64,000 nt of DNA from Amycolatopsis sp. 195334CR (GCF_017309385.1 NZ_JAFJMJ010000001.1:1054001-1118000); one strand, 5' to 3'. Shown: positions 51,583-60,044, counted from the first letter of the stretch. Notes: generated by a model from the letters alone, not told the origin. Translations and numbers: made by a program.

Positions 51583-51588
51583 AGCCTA
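51583..51588 (-). promoter_or_regulatory. tsaC: -10 element TAGGCT of tsaC
   Basis: TAGGCT on the minus strand is 7 nt before ATG 51575, so tsaC may have its own leaderless transcript although prmC lies upstream on the same strand. Confidence 0.45.
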
Positions 51589-51642
51589 CTGCGCCCGCTC
51601 AGTCACCGAACGGCGCCCAGCGCCCCGGTGCGCTGTCACGAC

Positions 51643-52506
51643 CTAGCCGCGGCGGGCGGTGGTGAAGCGGGGGCGGCCGGCGAGATCGGGGTGGCAGCGG
51701 ACGTCGGTGAGCACTCGGCGCCCGGCGATCAGTTCGGGCACCACCGAGCCGTGCGTGTCGTCGTGTTCGATGGCCAGGCCGCCGGTCGGCTTCAGCAGGC
51801 GGGCACCGGCGGCGACGGCGTACCGGATCACCTCGAGCCCGCCCTCCTGGGCGAAAACCGCCTGCGGCGGGTCGAAGTCGGCCACCTCGGGCGGCACCTC
51901 GGTGCTCGGCGGCACGTACGGCGGGTTGCACAGCACCAGGTCGACCAGGCCGTCCAGCTCGGCGAACATGCTCCCGTCGGCGATGTCCCCCGAGTACAGC
52001 CGGATCGCGGTGTCGCCGGCGGCGGCCCTGGCCTCGGCGTTGTGCCGCGCCCAAGCCAGCGCCTGCGGGTCGACGTCCACGGCGTAGACCACCGCGTCCG
52101 GCCGCTCGTGCGCGACGGCCAGCGCCAGCGCACCGGAGCCGGTGCACAGGTCGACCACCACCGGGTACTGCCTGCCCTCGATCACCGACAGGCCCCATTC
52201 GAGCAGCAGCTCGGTCTCCGGGCGCGGCACGAACACCCCGGCCCCGACGTCCACGGTGATCCGGCCCATCGGCGCCCAGCCGGTCAGGTGCTGCAGCGGC
52301 ACCCGCTTGGCCCGCTGGTTCACCAGCTGCCCGATGGCCTCGACCACCGGCGGGTCGACCAGCGGCACCAGCGGCAGGCGCGAGCGCTCCACGCCGAGCA
52401 CGTGCGCCGCGATCAGTTCGGCGTCGGTGCGCGGGGAGGCGACCCCGGCGCGTTCGAGGATCCTTACCGCTTCGATGATCGCCAGCCGGAGGGGTTGCCG
52501 CTTCAC
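51643..52506 (-). CDS. prmC: Release factor glutamine N5-methyltransferase PrmC
   Basis: This 287-residue methyltransferase modifies the Gln of the GGQ motif in release factors. The N-terminal helical domain is followed by the Rossmann domain with VDLCTGSGALALAVAHERP and the catalytic LVLCNPPYVPP. GTG 52506 (VKRQPLRLAIIEAVR) is used; CAGGCT is 7 nt upstream. In most relatives it directly follows prfA, but here three other genes and a MerR gene lie between them. Confidence 0.93.
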   Translation of the reverse strand: MKRQPLRLAIIEAVRILERAGVASPRTDAELIAAHVLGVERSRLPLVPLVDPPVVEAIGQLVNQRAKRVPLQHLTGWAPMGRITVDVGAGVFVPRPETELLLEWGLSVIEGRQYPVVVDLCTGSGALALAVAHERPDAVVYAVDVDPQALAWARHNAEARAAAGDTAIRLYSGDIADGSMFAELDGLVDLVLCNPPYVPPSTEVPPEVADFDPPQAVFAQEGGLEVIRYAVAAGARLLKPTGGLAIEHDDTHGSVVPELIAGRRVLTDVRCHPDLAGRPRFTTARRG

Positions 52507-52519
52507 GCTTCCCAGCCTG

Positions 52520-52864
52520 TCACACCACGGGCAGATAACCGGCGAGCGCACCGCGGTTCCGCCGCAGTGTGTCGATCCGCTCATCCAATTCGGCGAGTTC
52601 CGCGCGCAGGGTGCGCACCAGGTTCGGGCAGAGGTCGAGCCGGCCGAGGTCCTCGATCGCGCACGGCAGCACCTGCGCGATCACCTCGGTGGACAGGCCG
52701 AGGTCGAGCAGCTTCCGGATGTGGCGCACGGTGGTCACCGAATCCTCGGCGTACCGGCGGTACCCGTTCGTGCCGCGGCTCGCGGTGAGCAGGCCCTGCG
52801 CCTCGTAGTAGCGCAGCATCCGCTGGCTGACCCCGGTCCGGGCCGACAGTTCACCGATCAGCAT
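52520..52864 (-). CDS. MerR family transcriptional regulator
   Basis: This 114-residue MerR regulator has the winged helix LIGELSARTGVSQRMLRYYE, then GLLTASRGTNGYRRYAED, and a dimerisation coiled coil. The C-terminal part contains one Cys (VLPCAIEDLGRLDLCPNL gives two in all), too few and too spaced for a typical metal loop, so the inducer may be organic. ATG 52864 is divergent from the hydrolase gene, whose promoter has a 20-bp spacer with a dyad, as MerR targets do. Confidence 0.88.
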   Translation of the reverse strand: MLIGELSARTGVSQRMLRYYEAQGLLTASRGTNGYRRYAEDSVTTVRHIRKLLDLGLSTEVIAQVLPCAIEDLGRLDLCPNLVRTLRAELAELDERIDTLRRNRGALAGYLPVV

Positions 52865-52884
52865 GAGATCCACCCCACGTGAGC

Positions 52885-52916
52885 TTGACCCTGACATCGA
52901 TGTGAGTGCTTAACGT
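52885..52916 (+). promoter_or_regulatory. MerR-type promoter with 20-bp spacer and dyad
   Basis: TTGACC (52885-52890) and TAACGT (52911-52916) are 20 bp apart. The spacer holds CTGACATC|GATGTGAG (52891-52906), one mismatch from a perfect dyad. MerR proteins bind such elongated spacers and twist the DNA to activate. The -10 lies 6 nt before ATG 52923. Confidence 0.7.
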
Positions 52917-52922
52917 CGCCGC

Positions 52923-53696
52923 ATGGCTGAACATTTCGCGCACGTCGTCCGCGGCTCCGGCCCCGGCCTCCTGCTCGCGCACGGCGGTGGCGGCAGCATC
53001 GAAGGCAACTACGGCATGCTCATCGACGAACTGGCCCGCACACACACCGTGATCGGCCCCGACTACCCCGGTTCGGGCGACACCCCGCGCAGCCAGACCC
53101 CGCTCGACCTGGACGTCGTCGCCGACGCGGTGGTCGGCACCGCGGTCGCGGCCGGGGTCGAGCGGTTCACCGTGCTCGGCTACTCGCTCGGCACCGCGGT
53201 CGCCGTGCGGGCGGCCACGCGGCACCCAGATCGGGTCACCGGGCTGATCCTGACCTCCGGCTTCAGCCACCCCAGCAACAAGCTGCGGCTGGCCGCCGAC
53301 GTGTGGCGCGCGCTGCTGGACGCCGGCGACCGCCGCCTGCTGGCGAAGTACCTGATGGTGATGGGCAGCGGCGAGCGGGCGCTGAACGCGCTCAGCCCGG
53401 CCGAACTGGACGCCGCGCTCGACGGCCTCGCCGCCTTCGTGCCCGACGGCACGCCGGAGCACGTCGACCTGGTGTCCTCCGTGGACACCCGCGCCGAGCT
53501 GGCCGGGATTTCCGTGCCCACGCTGGTGATCGCCACGCTCGCGGACGGACTGGTCTCGCCCGCGTTGTCGGCCGAACTGGCCGCCGGGATCCCGGGCGCG
53601 CAGTTCGCCGAAATCGACGCGGGCCATAACATTGGCGCCGAAGCGCGAGAACAATGGTTGGAAATGATCCAGAAGTTCCTCTCCGAGATTGGCTGA
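52923..53696 (+). CDS. Alpha/beta hydrolase
   Basis: This 257-residue alpha/beta hydrolase has the oxyanion segment LLLAHGGGGSIEGNYG, the nucleophile elbow VLGYSLGTAVAVRAA and the His in EIDAGHNIGAEAREQ. The acid is probably Asp in IATLADGLVSP. The substrate is unknown. It is likely activated by the divergent MerR regulator and is followed 3 nt later by an F420-type oxidoreductase gene. Confidence 0.87.
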   Translation: MAEHFAHVVRGSGPGLLLAHGGGGSIEGNYGMLIDELARTHTVIGPDYPGSGDTPRSQTPLDLDVVADAVVGTAVAAGVERFTVLGYSLGTAVAVRAATRHPDRVTGLILTSGFSHPSNKLRLAADVWRALLDAGDRRLLAKYLMVMGSGERALNALSPAELDAALDGLAAFVPDGTPEHVDLVSSVDTRAELAGISVPTLVIATLADGLVSPALSAELAAGIPGAQFAEIDAGHNIGAEAREQWLEMIQKFLSEIG

Positions 53697-53699
53697 GCC

Positions 53700-54485
53700 A
53701 TGGACCTGCAAGTAGTGCTGCCGAACGAGTCACCGGAAATGGATCCGGGCCGTCCGGCCGAGATCGCGGTCAAGGCCGAGGAACTCGGTTACCACACCGC
53801 CTGGCTGCCCGACCACGTGCTGCCGCCGGAGGAGTACGGCAGTTTCTACGGCGGTGTGTTCGAACCGCTGATCACGCTGTCCGGGATCGCCGCGCGGACC
53901 AGTCGCCTCCGGATCGGCACGTCGGTGCTGGTGCTGCCGCTGCGGGACCCGTTCTCGCTGGCCAAGCAGGTCGCCACGCTGGACCGCCTCTCCGGCGAAC
54001 GGCTCACCCTCGGGCTCGGCGTCGGCTGGGACCGGAAGGAGTTCGAGAACGTCGGCTCGGATTTCACCACGCGCGGGGCGCGGACCGATGAGGCCATCGA
54101 CCTGATGCGTGCGTTGTTTTCCGGCGCGCGTTCTTTCGAGGGCAGGTTTTACGGTTTCGACGGTGGCGTGTTCGAGCCGCGACCGCGCGGAAATGTGCGC
54201 CTGATGGTCGGCGGAATCAGCGACGCGGCGTTGCGCCGGGTGGCCAGGGTGGCCGATGAATGGCAGAGCATCGAGGCCGATCCGGAGAAGTTCGCCGAGC
54301 AGGTCCGGCGGCTCCGTTCGTTCACCGACCGCCCGCTCCGCGTCGGCACCCGGATCTCCTGGGACGGCGCGGACTCAACCGCCGCCAGGGTCAAGGCCCT
54401 GGGTGAGGCGGGCGCCGAGTTCGTCGCCGTCTGGTTCGGTGAGGACGCGGGCTACGAAGACCGCATGGCCGCCTTGATCGGTTAG
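53700..54485 (+). CDS. LLM class flavin/F420-dependent oxidoreductase
   Basis: This 261-residue luciferase-like TIM-barrel protein contains AEELGYHTAWLPDHVLPPE, TSVLVLPLRDPFSLAKQVAT, LDRLSGERLTLGLGVGW and EFENVGSDFTTRGARTDEAI, which are typical of LLM oxidoreductases in F420-producing actinobacteria. The substrate is unknown. It starts 3 nt after the hydrolase stop, so the two form a small MerR-controlled operon. Its stop overlaps that of the next, convergent gene by 4 nt. Confidence 0.87.
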   Translation: MDLQVVLPNESPEMDPGRPAEIAVKAEELGYHTAWLPDHVLPPEEYGSFYGGVFEPLITLSGIAARTSRLRIGTSVLVLPLRDPFSLAKQVATLDRLSGERLTLGLGVGWDRKEFENVGSDFTTRGARTDEAIDLMRALFSGARSFEGRFYGFDGGVFEPRPRGNVRLMVGGISDAALRRVARVADEWQSIEADPEKFAEQVRRLRSFTDRPLRVGTRISWDGADSTAARVKALGEAGAEFVAVWFGEDAGYEDRMAALIG

Positions 54486-55375
54486 CAGGAGCCTTCGGTG
54501 GCTAGGGGCGTCGACGGGTCGAAGTGCTCGGGCGGGCGCTGCCCGTCCGGGCCGGTGCCGTACTTCGGCTCGCTGTAGCTCGGCGCGAGCAGGCCCTGCT
54601 CCGCGGGGCCGCAGGCGATCGCGTAGACCTGCCCCTGACCGGACGGGGCGTCGAGGCCGAGGTCCTTCGCGTACCACTTGCCGGCGTCGTCGCGGTAGAC
54701 GAAGTCCAGGTCCCACCTGGTGCTCGCGACCACGTCGAGCGGGACGGTGGCCTTGCCGGGGTCGTCGATGTCGAAGGCGTAGGCGAACACCAGGTTCGTC
54801 TTGATCAGCAGTTCGCCCTCGCGCGCGCCCGGCTCGGCCCGGACGGTGCCCTTGACCTTCGGCCCGGCGGGCAACAGCCGGAACCCCGGCGCGAGCTTGG
54901 TCGCGTAGAGATCCGGCCAGGCCCCGGGCTTCGTCAGCTCGGTGCGCAGGGTGTCACGGGCGCTGGGCGCGAGCGGGGCGAGCACCGGCTCGATGTCGCC
55001 ACCGGTCAGCACCGAGCGGTTCAACCGGCTCGCGACCAGGTACTCCTTCACCTTCCCCAGCGCCGTGCCCACCTGCTTCGCCGAGAAACCACCCGTGGCG
55101 ACGGGCTCCGGCAGCACGATCGCGGCCTCGCCCTCGGCCCAGTCCTGCGCCGGCGTGTCCAGGAACGGCTGGTTCTTGTCCAGCGACCACATGACCTGCT
55201 GGAGATCGGCGTCCGCGCCAGCGGCCCGCGGTTCCCTGGCGGCGCGGGCGAAGTAGATGCCCACCCCCGCGGCGCCCAGCACCACCACCACGAGCACGAT
55301 CAGCCACGCCCGGTTCCGCCGCTTCGGCACGCCGTTTTCCGGCAGGATCGTCCGGCCGTACTGATCCGTCTGCAT
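54482..55375 (-). CDS. Membrane-anchored protein of unknown function
   Basis: This 297-residue protein has a cytoplasmic N-terminus (MQTDQYGRTILPENG), one membrane helix (AWLIVLVVVVLGAAGVGIYF) and an extracytoplasmic domain of about 250 residues with no recognised family. The only Cys are near the C-terminus (IACGPAEQGLL and the final Cys), which might form a disulfide. GGGGGAAC precedes ATG 55375. It reads away from prfA in the same direction, separated by 53 bp, and could be an inserted accessory gene. Confidence 0.75.
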   Translation of the reverse strand: MQTDQYGRTILPENGVPKRRNRAWLIVLVVVVLGAAGVGIYFARAAREPRAAGADADLQQVMWSLDKNQPFLDTPAQDWAEGEAAIVLPEPVATGGFSAKQVGTALGKVKEYLVASRLNRSVLTGGDIEPVLAPLAPSARDTLRTELTKPGAWPDLYATKLAPGFRLLPAGPKVKGTVRAEPGAREGELLIKTNLVFAYAFDIDDPGKATVPLDVVASTRWDLDFVYRDDAGKWYAKDLGLDAPSGQGQVYAIACGPAEQGLLAPSYSEPKYGTGPDGQRPPEHFDPSTPLATEGSC

Positions 55376-55428
55376 TTGTTCCCCCTGTGGCGAGTTCGAA
55401 CTCTTGATCGGCCGACAAGGGGGAATCG

Positions 55429-56496
55429 TTAGCCGGAGTGCGCGGCCAACCGCTCGTCGCGGTCGGCGGAGCGCAGTGCGTCGAGCACACCGTCGAGTTC
55501 GCCGTCGAGCACCTGGTCGAGGTTGTAGGCCTTGTAGTTGACCCGGTGGTCGGAGATCCGGTTCTCCGGGAAGTTGTACGTGCGCACCCGCTCCGAGCGG
55601 TCCACCGTGCGCACCTGCGACCGGCGCGCGTCCGAGGCCTTGGCCGCGGCCTCCTCCTCGGCGATGGCCTGCAACCGCGCCTGCAGCACCTGCAGCGCGC
55701 GGGCCCGGTTCTGGATCTGCGACTTCTCGTTCTGGCAGGACACCACGATGCCGGTCGGCAGGTGGGTGATGCGCACCGCCGAGTCCGTGGTGTTCACGCT
55801 CTGCCCACCGGGACCGGACGAGCGGAACACGTCGATCCGCAGGTCGTTCGGGTCGATCTCGACCTCGACCTCCTCCGGCTCCGGGTAGATCAGCACGCCG
55901 GCCGCGGAGGTGTGGATCCGGCCCTGCGACTCGGTGGCCGGCACGCGCTGCACGCGGTGCACCCCGCCCTCGAACTTCAGCCGCGCCCACACGCCGTCCG
56001 CGTCGGTGCCCTTGCTCTTGATGGACACCGTGGCGTCCTTGAAGCCGCCGAGGTCCGAATCCACCGAGTCGAGCACTTCGGCCTTCCAGCCGTGGCGCTC
56101 GGCGTAGCGCAGGTACATGCGCAGCAGGTCGCCCGCGAACAACGCGGACTCCTCGCCGCCCTCCCCCGACTTGATCTCCATGACCACGTCGGAGCCGTCG
56201 TACGGGTCACGCGGCAGCAGCAGCTCGGTCAGCCGCGCCTCCAGCACCGGGATGCGCTCGGCCAGTTCCTCGGCCTCGGCCGCGAAGGCCGGGTCCTCGG
56301 CCAGCTCACGGGCGGCCTCGAGGTCCTCCCTGGCGCTCTCCAGTTCACCGATCGCCCGGATCACCGGGGTCAGCTCGGCGTAGCGGCGGCCGAGCTTGCG
56401 CGCCCGGCCCTGGTCGGCGTGCACCGACGGGTCCGCGAGCTGCTTCTCCAGCTCGGCGTACTCGTCGAGCAGACCGCGCAACGAAGTCGAATCCAC
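55429..56496 (-). CDS. prfA: Peptide chain release factor 1
   Basis: This 355-residue factor terminates translation at UAA and UAG. The codon-recognition tripeptide PAT is in [15 protein letters not shown], and the peptidyl-tRNA hydrolysis motif is [19 protein letters not shown] 56496 has a GAGGGA site upstream. The Gln of GGQ is the methylation target of PrmC, encoded about 3 kb away. Confidence 0.96.
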   Translation of the reverse strand: MDSTSLRGLLDEYAELEKQLADPSVHADQGRARKLGRRYAELTPVIRAIGELESAREDLEAARELAEDPAFAAEAEELAERIPVLEARLTELLLPRDPYDGSDVVMEIKSGEGGEESALFAGDLLRMYLRYAERHGWKAEVLDSVDSDLGGFKDATVSIKSKGTDADGVWARLKFEGGVHRVQRVPATESQGRIHTSAAGVLIYPEPEEVEVEIDPNDLRIDVFRSSGPGGQSVNTTDSAVRITHLPTGIVVSCQNEKSQIQNRARALQVLQARLQAIAEEEAAAKASDARRSQVRTVDRSERVRTYNFPENRISDHRVNYKAYNLDQVLDGELDGVLDALRSADRDERLAAHSG

Positions 56497-56535
56497 GCCT
56501 GTTGTCCCTCTTCCGGAGTACCTGCGTACCGCATG

Positions 56536-56571
56536 AAAACGGCGCCCACCCGCTGAGCGAGTGGGCGCCGT
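56536..56571 (-). terminator. Rho-independent terminator after rpmE
   Basis: An 11-bp perfect stem (ACGGCGCCCAC / GTGGGCGCCGT, 56539-56549 and 56561-56571) is followed on the minus strand by TTTT. It lies between rpmE and prfA, so prfA needs its own promoter or read-through. Confidence 0.8.
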
Positions 56572-56579
56572 CGGTGAAG

Positions 56580-56804
56580 CTAGCTGGCGTCGGCCTTCTT
56601 CCGCTTGCCGTAGCGAGCCTCGAAGCGCGCGACCCGGCCACCGGTGTCGAGGATCTTCTGCTTGCCGGTGTAGAACGGGTGGCAGTTCGAGCAGATCTCG
56701 ACGTGGATGTCGCCGCTCGTCTTGGTGCTGCGGGTGGTGAAGGTGTTGCCGCAGCCACAGGTCACGTTGGTGACCACGTACTCGGGGTGAATGCCGCTCT
56801 TCAT
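56580..56804 (-). CDS. rpmE: 50S ribosomal protein L31 (zinc-binding form)
   Basis: This 74-residue L31 begins [18 protein letters not shown], with a second Cys pair in [13 protein letters not shown]. This is the four-Cys zinc-containing type rather than the zinc-free paralogue induced by zinc limitation. ATG 56804 has GAGAGGAC upstream. It sits between rho and prfA as in mycobacteria, but here a divergent exported-protein gene separates it from rho. Confidence 0.95.
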   Translation of the reverse strand: MKSGIHPEYVVTNVTCGCGNTFTTRSTKTSGDIHVEICSNCHPFYTGKQKILDTGGRVARFEARYGKRKKADAS

Positions 56805-56877
56805 GGTGTCCTCTCTTGGCTGGCCGCCGGGTCCCCGGGATTTCACGGGGTGAACCGGAGCCGGACGTCAGCGGGTA

Positions 56878-56908
56878 ATTCTGCCAGACCCGCCGGTACC
56901 CCGTGCAA
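56878..56908 (-). promoter_or_regulatory. rpmE: Possible rpmE promoter
   Basis: On the minus strand TTGCAC (56903-56908) and CAGAAT (56878-56883) are 19 bp apart, 74 bp upstream of the rpmE start. The -35 equals the -35 of the rho promoter. Confidence 0.35.
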
Positions 56909-56936
56909 CAGGGCTGGTCCCGCGGGTATTCCCCGG

Positions 56937-56954
56937 CTTGTACGGAACTTGTAC
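56937..56954 (+). promoter_or_regulatory. Direct repeat CTTGTAC at 11-bp spacing
   Basis: CTTGTAC occurs at 56937-56943 and 56948-56954, one helical turn apart, about 60 bp upstream of the exported-protein start at 57015. It is a candidate activator or repressor site. Confidence 0.4.
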
Positions 56955-57014
56955 ATCTTCACGAGATGGTGCCGCGGTTGGTGATTCGGTAACTTCTAGG
57001 TGAAGGAGTGAACG

Positions 57015-57539
57015 ATGCGCATCAGGAGACTGCTGGTCGGGGCCGCGGTGGCGGCGGCGATGGCGGGCGCCGCGGTGGCCCCAGCCCAGGCGAGCCCGCT
57101 CTCGGCGGAGATCACCGCCGCGGACATCAACCCCGCCGCGGGCACGTTCACCACCGTGCCGGAGTCGGACCTGTCCACGCTCGGCGCCGGTGACGGCACG
57201 CCGGCCGGGGCGGTCGCCTGGTTCAAGGCCAAGATGGGCTCCACCGCCTACCAGGGCCTGTGCGAGAAGGCGGTGGAGAACGCCTACGGCGTGACCGGCG
57301 TCTGGGCCTCGGCCAACGCGCACTGGAACGGCGCCAGCCCGAAGCACACCGACGGCAGCAGGCCGCCGAAGGGCGCCTTCGTGTACTGGAACATCAGCCA
57401 GTGGGGGCACGTGGGCATCGCCGACGGCAACGGCGGCATCTACGCCAGCAGCATCGGCGGCAAGATCGGCCACGCCTCCAGCGTGAACTACTTCAACAAC
57501 TACCGGGGCTGGACCCCGGCGGCGGTCCCCCACCAGTAA
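57015..57539 (+). CDS. Exported CHAP/NlpC-like small protein
   Basis: This 174-residue exported protein has a Sec signal (RLLVGAAVAAAMAGAAVAPA, cleavage near AQA). The mature part contains GLCEKAVENAYGVTGVW, a likely catalytic Cys, and WGHVGIADGNGGIYASS, with the expected His. This is the Cys...His arrangement of papain-like CHAP or NlpC/P60 peptidoglycan hydrolases, though the fold match is partial. It probably acts on the cell wall or neighbouring bacteria. GAAGGAG precedes ATG 57015. It is inserted between rpmE and rho on the opposite strand. Confidence 0.75.
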   Translation: MRIRRLLVGAAVAAAMAGAAVAPAQASPLSAEITAADINPAAGTFTTVPESDLSTLGAGDGTPAGAVAWFKAKMGSTAYQGLCEKAVENAYGVTGVWASANAHWNGASPKHTDGSRPPKGAFVYWNISQWGHVGIADGNGGIYASSIGGKIGHASSVNYFNNYRGWTPAAVPHQ

Positions 57540-57575
57540 CCGCCCCCAGAGACCTCTTGGTGGGGACCGGAGGAA

Positions 57576-57615
57576 CACGAAGGGGGCTGCACCGAGCGGT
57601 GCAGCCCCCTTCGTG
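57576..57615. terminator. Strong bidirectional terminator hairpin
   Basis: An 18-bp perfect inverted repeat (57576-57593 and 57598-57615; core GGGGGCTGCACC) with a 4-nt loop GAGC lies between the convergent exported-protein and rho genes. Confidence 0.8.
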
Positions 57616-57622
57616 GCATCGA

Positions 57623-59665
57623 CTAGTCCTCGTCGGGACCCAGTGCGGTCTTGGAGACCTGCATCAGGAACTCGATGTTGGTCTTCGTCTTGCGCAGGCG
57701 GGACAGCAGCAGGTCGATCGCCTGCTGCGAGTCCAGCGCGTGCAGCACCCGGTGCAGCTTCAGCGTCACCGCCAGCTCGTCCGGCGAGAGCAGCAGCTCC
57801 TCCTTGCGGGTGCCGGACGGGTTGATGTCCACCGCGGGGAAGACGCGCCGCTCGGCGATCTTGCGGTCCAGCTTGAGCTCGGCGTTGCCGGTGCCCTTGA
57901 ACTCCTCGAAGATCACCGTGTCACCGGTGGAGCCGGTTTCCACCATCGCCGTGGCGAAGATGGTCAGCGAGCCACCGTTCTCGATGTTGCGCGCCGCGCC
58001 GAGGAAGCGCTTCGGCGGGAACAGCGCGGTCGAGTCGACACCACCGGACAGGATGCGCCCGGAGGCCGGGGCCGCCAGGTTGTAGGCGCGGCCGAGGCGG
58101 GTGATCGAGTCGAGCAGCACCACCACGTCGAGGCCCATCTCAACCAGGCGCTTGGCCCGCTCGATGGACAACTCGGCGACCGAGGTGTGGTCTGACGGCG
58201 GGCGGTCGAAGGTGGAGGCGATGACCTCGCCCTTCACCGACCGCTGCATGTCGGTGACCTCTTCCGGCCGCTCGTCGACCAGCACCACCATCAGGTGGCA
58301 CTCGGGGTTGTTCGTGGTGATCGCGTTCGCGATGTCCTGCATGATCGTGGTCTTACCGGCCTTCGGCGGCGACACGATCAGCGCGCGCTGCCCCTTGCCG
58401 ACCGGCATCACCAGGTCGATCACGCGGGTGGTGAGCTTGTGCGGCTCGGTCTCCAGCCGCAGGCGCTCGTTCGGGTACAGCGGGGTCAGCTTGGTGAAGT
58501 CCGGGCGCTTCTTCGCCTGGTCCGGCTCGAGGCCGTTGATGCTGTCCACGCGCACCAGCGGGTTGAACTTCTGCCGCTGCTGCTCGCCCTCGCGCGGCTG
58601 GCGCACCACACCGGTGATGGCGTCACCGCGGCGCAGGCCGTACTTGCGGACCAGCGACAGCGAGACGTACACGTCGTTCGGCCCGGCCAGGTAGCCCGAG
58701 GTGCGGACGAACGCGTAGTTGTCCAGCACGTCGAGGATGCCGGCCACCGGGAGCAGGACGTCGTCCTCGCGCACCTCGGTGTCCGGGCTGCCGCCCTCAC
58801 CGCGGCCACCGCGGCGGCGGCGGTCGCGGAAGCGGCGGCCGCGACGGCCGCCCTCTTCGTCGTCGTCGGACTGCGGGCCCCCGCCCCGGTTGTCCTGCTG
58901 GCCGCGCTGGCGGTCGTTCTGCCGGTCGCCCCGGTCACCGCGGTCCCCGCGGTCGTTGCGGTCGCCCCGCTCGTTGCGGTCCCCGCGCTGGCGGTCCCCG
59001 CGCTGCTGGTCGCTCCCCTGCTGGCGGTCACCACCGGACTGGCGGTCACCCTGCTGGCGGTCGCGGCGCTGCTCGCGCTCGCCGGAACCACCGCCGGAGG
59101 AGTCGGCGGGCCGGTTCGAGCCGCGGCGGCGGCGCCCGCCCTCGCGGCGGCCACCGTCCTCACCCGAGGCGGACTGGTCGCCCGATGGCGCCTCGCCCTC
59201 GGTGTCCTTGCGCTCGGTCTCCTTGCGCTCGGCCTGCTGCGGCTCGGCGGCCGGCGCCTTGGCGGCCGGGGCCTGCTCGGCCTGCTCCGGCTTGGCCTCG
59301 GTCTTCGGCTCGGCGGCCTTGGCCGCTTCCTTGCGCGGGGCACGGGCCTTCGCCTCGGCCGGCTTGCCACCGTCGATGCCGTCGAGCGGAAGCGTTTCCG
59401 CACCGGTGGCGGTCGCGGCGGCGCTCCCGCGCCGCTTGGTCTTGCCCTGGCGCTCGCGGATGGCCGCGATCAGGTCCCCCTTGCGCATGCCCGCGGTGTC
59501 GCTGATGCCGAGCTCCCCGGCCAGCGAACGCAGGTCGGCGATGACCATTCCGGACAGACCGCCGGGTCGGCGTTTCGGCGCGGCGGTGCCGTTCGCCTGC
59601 GGCTCGGCCCCAGCGGCGTCACTGGTAGGAGCCGCGTCGCCGCTCAGTAGATCGGTGTTGCTCAC
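57623..59665 (-). CDS. rho: Transcription termination factor Rho with large disordered insertion
   Basis: This 680-residue RNA-dependent hexameric helicase ends Rho-dependent transcription. The N-terminal SAP-like helical part (GMVIADLRSLAGELGISDTA) is followed by an Ala/Glu/Lys-rich segment and a long Arg/Gly/Asn/Asp-rich region (about 175-290, with many RGDRNDRGD-like units). The cold-shock-type RNA-binding domain and the RecA-like ATPase (SPPKAGKTTIM) follow. The insertion roughly accounts for the length difference from the 419-residue E. coli protein and is typical of high-GC actinobacteria. GTG 59665 follows AAGGAAGGA. Confidence 0.96.
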   Translation of the reverse strand: MSNTDLLSGDAAPTSDAAGAEPQANGTAAPKRRPGGLSGMVIADLRSLAGELGISDTAGMRKGDLIAAIRERQGKTKRRGSAAATATGAETLPLDGIDGGKPAEAKARAPRKEAAKAAEPKTEAKPEQAEQAPAAKAPAAEPQQAERKETERKDTEGEAPSGDQSASGEDGGRREGGRRRRGSNRPADSSGGGSGEREQRRDRQQGDRQSGGDRQQGSDQQRGDRQRGDRNERGDRNDRGDRGDRGDRQNDRQRGQQDNRGGGPQSDDDEEGGRRGRRFRDRRRRGGRGEGGSPDTEVREDDVLLPVAGILDVLDNYAFVRTSGYLAGPNDVYVSLSLVRKYGLRRGDAITGVVRQPREGEQQRQKFNPLVRVDSINGLEPDQAKKRPDFTKLTPLYPNERLRLETEPHKLTTRVIDLVMPVGKGQRALIVSPPKAGKTTIMQDIANAITTNNPECHLMVVLVDERPEEVTDMQRSVKGEVIASTFDRPPSDHTSVAELSIERAKRLVEMGLDVVVLLDSITRLGRAYNLAAPASGRILSGGVDSTALFPPKRFLGAARNIENGGSLTIFATAMVETGSTGDTVIFEEFKGTGNAELKLDRKIAERRVFPAVDINPSGTRKEELLLSPDELAVTLKLHRVLHALDSQQAIDLLLSRLRKTKTNIEFLMQVSKTALGPDED

Positions 59666-59682
59666 ACAAGTCCTTCCTTACC

Positions 59683-59704
59683 GATCCACGCCTCCAGGTG
59701 GATC
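59683..59704 (-). promoter_or_regulatory. rho: Hairpin just upstream of the rho ribosome-binding site
   Basis: GATCCAC (59698-59704 read on the minus strand) pairs with GTGGATC (59683-59689) across an 8-nt loop containing GGAGG. The rho Shine-Dalgarno AAGGAAGGA starts 3 nt downstream. Confidence 0.5.
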
Positions 59705-59987
59705 AGCGGACTGCCGCCCGCGTCCGAATCACGAGACGGCTAGTTGTTCCCGTGGCCGGAAGCCAGATCCAGCCGAGACGTACGAGTCACGGCGGGAGAA
59801 CCGCCGACACGGGAAGTACGTGCCCCATACGGCACACGCGAAAATTCGTCACCGCGACCGCACCGGAGCCCGTTGCCTCACTCCCGGACCCCCGCAGGAC
59901 CCTGGACTGGACGGGAAAATGCGATCCGGGCTGAACCCCCGGAACCTGCACCGGGTGCGGACTGCGCACGGTGATCGAACGCCCCCG

Positions 59988-60016
59988 AGGGTAGACCGGC
60001 CCGCTTCACCGTGCAA
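59988..60016 (-). promoter_or_regulatory. rho: Sigma-A-type promoter of rho
   Basis: On the minus strand TTGCAC (60011-60016) and TACCCT (59988-59993) are separated by exactly 17 bp. This is the best -35/-10 pair in the window. It begins about 30 bp after the thrB stop and implies a leader of about 315 nt. Confidence 0.65.
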
Positions 60017-60044
60017 CAACCACCCCTACTTTGCGTTCGGCGTG

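Larger units (their letters stand above)
59666..60044 (-). other. rho: 379-bp rho leader and promoter region
   Basis: The region between thrB and rho contains the rho promoter at the right end, a leader of about 315 nt and a hairpin next to the ribosome-binding site. Short open frames exist but none is supported as a gene. Such a long leader is compatible with autoregulation by Rho. Confidence 0.6.
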
